NCBI RefSeq assembly: GCF_000295095.1
Contig: NZ_JH806632.1
Span: forward strand, 941,393 to 984,835
DNA: 43,443 bases
Reading direction: 5' to 3'
Source of the DNA: Actinomyces timonensis DSM 23838
GTDB lineage: Bacteria > Actinomycetota > Actinomycetes > Actinomycetales > Actinomycetaceae
The position numbers and the translations under genes are program-made. The notes under the pieces are model-generated. The model made no database searches, was not told the DNA's origin, and saw only the letters and a list, made by a program, of their open reading frames with translations. This document shows, one piece after another, positions 41,250-43,443 of this stretch; the stretch's first letter is position 1, and the number at the start of each line of letters is the position of its first letter.

Positions 41250-41276
41250 CTGCGGGGGGCGGCGTTACCCCCGCAG
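41250..41276 (-). terminator. Hairpin between the helical-repeat gene and the GST-like gene
   Basis: CTGCGGGGG (41250-41258) pairs with CCCCCGCAG (41268-41276) around a 9-base loop. Downstream of the stop at 41373 on the minus strand, no U-tract. Confidence 0.4.
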
Positions 41277-41372
41277 GAACATGGTCCCCCAGTTAGCGAG
41301 CCTTGTCATGCGGTCCGCGCGGTGTTCGCAGCGCCCATCGGTGGCACTGCCCACGATCCGCCGCGCGGCCGC

Positions 41373-43443
41373 TCAGGCGAGGCGCGGGGCCATCTCCTCG
41401 ACGAAGGCCAGCGCGTCACTGTCCTCCCAGGTGGGATCGGCCAGGAGCTCGCGGATGCGGTCGCAGGCGGAGCGCGCCTGCTCGCGCTCATCGAGCTCGA
41501 TGAGCGAGCGGACCATGCGGGTCAGCGCCGTCGCCGCGGCCTGGCGGTCGTCCTTGGCCATGTACCCCTCGACGGCGGCCTCGCAGTACGGGACGACCTC
41601 GGAGTCGTGGCCGGCGCGCCCCAGGATGACGGCGTAGGCGTCGTGCCAGGCGCCGCGCTCCCAGGCCCGGTCCTTCCCCGAGAAGGACTCCACGAGCAGC
41701 TCGCGCGACTCCTCCATGAGGGCGCGCGCCGTATCGAGGCGCTCAGCGGCCTCGGCCGTGCTGGACGCGCCGACGGTCTCGCGGGCGGCCTCGCGCAAGG
41801 AGCGGGAGCGGTGGCGCTTGGCGTCGTCGGTGTCGGTGCCGTGGAGGTCGGCGATCTGGCGATGCAGGTCGGCGGCGGTGGCATTGTCACCGAGATCAGA
41901 GGCGGCCGCCGCCGCGGTGGTCAGCTGCTCGATGGCCTTGTCCACACGGCCGTCGCGCACGAGGATCCGGGCCACGGCGGTGGCGTTGTCGACGGCGCCG
42001 CGCCCCTCCCCCATATCGGACTGCGCGGATGCGAGCAGGCCGCGGACGTACAGCTCGACGCCGGGGGCGTCGATGGAGCCCAGTTCGGACAGCGCCGTGG
42101 AGAAGGCCTCGGCGGCCTCGGCGGGACGGCCATCCTGGGCCAGGGCGCGGCCCAGCGAGACGGTGGCCAGGGGGCCGCTCACGGGCGCTTCGAGGGCGGC
42201 CAGCGCGTCGGCGGCCTGGCGCCGCTGCTCCAACGAGGCGGTGGTGGCGCCGTCGGTCGCCGTGCTCTCGGCGAGGATCGTGCGCGCTGCCACTGCGGCG
42301 AGCACGGGGGTGCGGTCGTGGCGGCGCAGGACGTCATCGGCCAGGTTGCCGGCGCGGTGGGGGAAGCCGGCCTCGTTGAGCCGCCGGGCCCGCAGGAGAT
42401 CGAGGTCGTCGGCGGGGTGGTCACCGTGGAAGCCCTCAGGGACGGCGTCGAGGATCCATTCGAAGAGCGCGATGGCGGCGTCAGCGCCGTCGGGATCGGA
42501 CAGGGCCGAGAGCACCTGGGCGAGGTCGGCGGCGGTGTTGCCCATCTGGACCAGGCGGCGGTACTCGGTGCCCTGGACGGAGCTGTCGCGCTTGCCGACG
42601 CGCTCCAGGGCGCCCAGGCGCTCCAGGGAGTCCTGGACGAGCCCCCACAGGGCCTCCAGGTAGTGGTGGGCGCGCTCGGCCAGGGCCGCGGCGCGGACAG
42701 CGTCGATGCCCTCGCCCTCGGGCGCGTCGGCGGTGTCCGCCGCGAGCTCGTCGCGCAGGCTCAGGATGTCCAGGCGCAGGAAGCCGAGCTCGCCGTCACG
42801 CGCCCCGATGGAGGAGCGCATCCGGTGGCGCTCGCGGATCGCGCCCTGGTGATCGCGCAGGAGCCGCTTGGCATCGGCGCGCAGGAAGGCCGTCTCGATC
42901 TGCAGGTTGGCGGGGCCCGGCCAGTCCGCCTCCAGCACACCACCAGCGGCCACGCGGTCGGCGACGACGAACCCGTCCAGGTCCGCGCCGAGCCTTGCCA
43001 GCGAGCGCGAGTAGCGCAGGACGGCGTCCTTGGGTCCGTAAACCGGCATGACGTGCTTGATCTCGAGCTCGGGGTAGGGGCCCTCGAGGTCGGGGGCGGA
43101 GGTGTCCTCCATGATCGGCTCGGGCTTGCTGCGGCTCCCGGCGCCCGGAGGGGTGGCGGGAACGAGCGGCTTGGACCCCGACGGCGGGGCCGCGGCGGCG
43201 GGCGCGCTCTGGGCGCTGGCGGCATCCGGGGTCCCGGGGCCGCTCGGCGCATGGGGGGCGCTGGCGGCGCCCGCTCCGGAGGCCGCGGTCGGCACGGGTT
43301 GTGCCGCCTGGGTCGGGGCGTAGGCCTGGGCCGGGGACGCGGGGGCGGGCGGCACCGGGATCGGGCCGGTCACCGGCGTGCCCGCGGAGAGCGCCTGGGC
43401 GGGGACGGCGGGCCCGGAGGGGGCCGACGGCGCCACAACTGGG
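41373..43443 (-). CDS. Large TPR-like helical-repeat protein, N-terminus beyond window
   Basis: About 690 visible residues. The first 110 are Pro/Ala-rich and disordered; the frame is open to the window edge and the first possible GTG (43436) is within that repetitive tract, so the true start is probably further out. A folded part begins near PELEIKHVMPVYGPKDAVLRYSRSLARLG. From about residue 250 on, helix-turn-helix pairs with A/L/G spacing (AARTILAES, RQAADALAALEAP, LGRALAQDGRPAEAAEAFSTALSEL, AYAVILGRAGHDSEVVPYCEAAVEGYMAKDDRQAAATAL) look like degenerate TPRs. No catalytic motif. A scaffold role is the most that can be inferred. Confidence 0.7.
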   Translation of the reverse strand, partial: PVVAPSAPSGPAVPAQALSAGTPVTGPIPVPPAPASPAQAYAPTQAAQPVPTAASGAGAASAPHAPSGPGTPDAASAQSAPAAAAPPSGSKPLVPATPPGAGSRSKPEPIMEDTSAPDLEGPYPELEIKHVMPVYGPKDAVLRYSRSLARLGADLDGFVVADRVAAGGVLEADWPGPANLQIETAFLRADAKRLLRDHQGAIRERHRMRSSIGARDGELGFLRLDILSLRDELAADTADAPEGEGIDAVRAAALAERAHHYLEALWGLVQDSLERLGALERVGKRDSSVQGTEYRRLVQMGNTAADLAQVLSALSDPDGADAAIALFEWILDAVPEGFHGDHPADDLDLLRARRLNEAGFPHRAGNLADDVLRRHDRTPVLAAVAARTILAESTATDGATTASLEQRRQAADALAALEAPVSGPLATVSLGRALAQDGRPAEAAEAFSTALSELGSIDAPGVELYVRGLLASAQSDMGEGRGAVDNATAVARILVRDGRVDKAIEQLTTAAAAASDLGDNATAADLHRQIADLHGTDTDDAKRHRSRSLREAARETVGASSTAEAAERLDTARALMEESRELLVESFSGKDRAWERGAWHDAYAVILGRAGHDSEVVPYCEAAVEGYMAKDDRQAAATALTRMVRSLIELDEREQARSACDRIRELLADPTWEDSDALAFVEEMAPRLA

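Overview
This is high-GC (about 70%), densely coding actinobacterial DNA. The gene content (DnaX next to SRP RNA and tRNA-Ser, FMN-riboswitch rib operon, class III ribonucleotide reductase, GPP34-family proteins, a DUF4921 protein, and DUF4244/TadE-like/Rv3654c-like pilus genes) fits Actinomyces or a close relative in Actinomycetaceae. That placement is inferred from gene families, not from a database match.

Layout. 1-3.8 kb: dnaX (minus), a secreted DUF6636-like gene whose signal peptide carries an in-frame TGA, SRP RNA (minus) and tRNA-Ser. 3.8-4.5 kb: a gene-free stretch rich in inverted and phased repeats. 4.5-6.8 kb: a two-gene unit of a secreted NAGPA-type phosphodiester glycosidase and a membrane glycosyltransferase with a GtrA-like tail. 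6.8-8.4 kb: a CGAGAYCG array with about 21-bp period, then a Phd/PIN toxin-antitoxin pair. 8.5-10.4 kb: PadR regulator plus permease. 10.4-14.0 kb: anaerobic ribonucleotide reductase nrdD and nrdG, with a RelE toxin and an RHH antitoxin lying between them. 14.2-18.4 kb: ribD-ribE-ribBA-ribH under an FMN riboswitch, bracketed by two inverted copies of a 131-bp element. 18.7-25.2 kb: an MrfA/YprA-like helicase and a heterodimeric ABC exporter ending in a perfect 26-bp inverted repeat. 25.3-28.8 kb: lower-GC accessory DNA with a gene remnant and a 961-aa SF1 helicase fused to a DUF2726-like nuclease, the best candidate here for an uncharacterised defence gene. 28.9-35.8 kb: Kef-type antiporter, an orphan trio of Flp/Tad minor-pilin-like genes and a SWIM-SNF2 ATPase. 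35.9-41.2 kb: VapBC, three tandem GPP34 paralogues, a DUF4921 GalT/HIT-like protein and a GST-like protein. 41.4 kb to the end: a large helical-repeat protein cut by the window edge.

How the parts work together. The rib operon makes riboflavin under FMN feedback. NrdD/NrdG supply dNTPs without oxygen, and a pair of NrdR-like boxes lies upstream of nrdD. Many genes lack a Shine-Dalgarno sequence and instead have TANNNT six or seven bases before ATG/GTG, which predicts frequent leaderless transcripts. Long ORFs antisense to real genes are GC-bias shadows and are left out.
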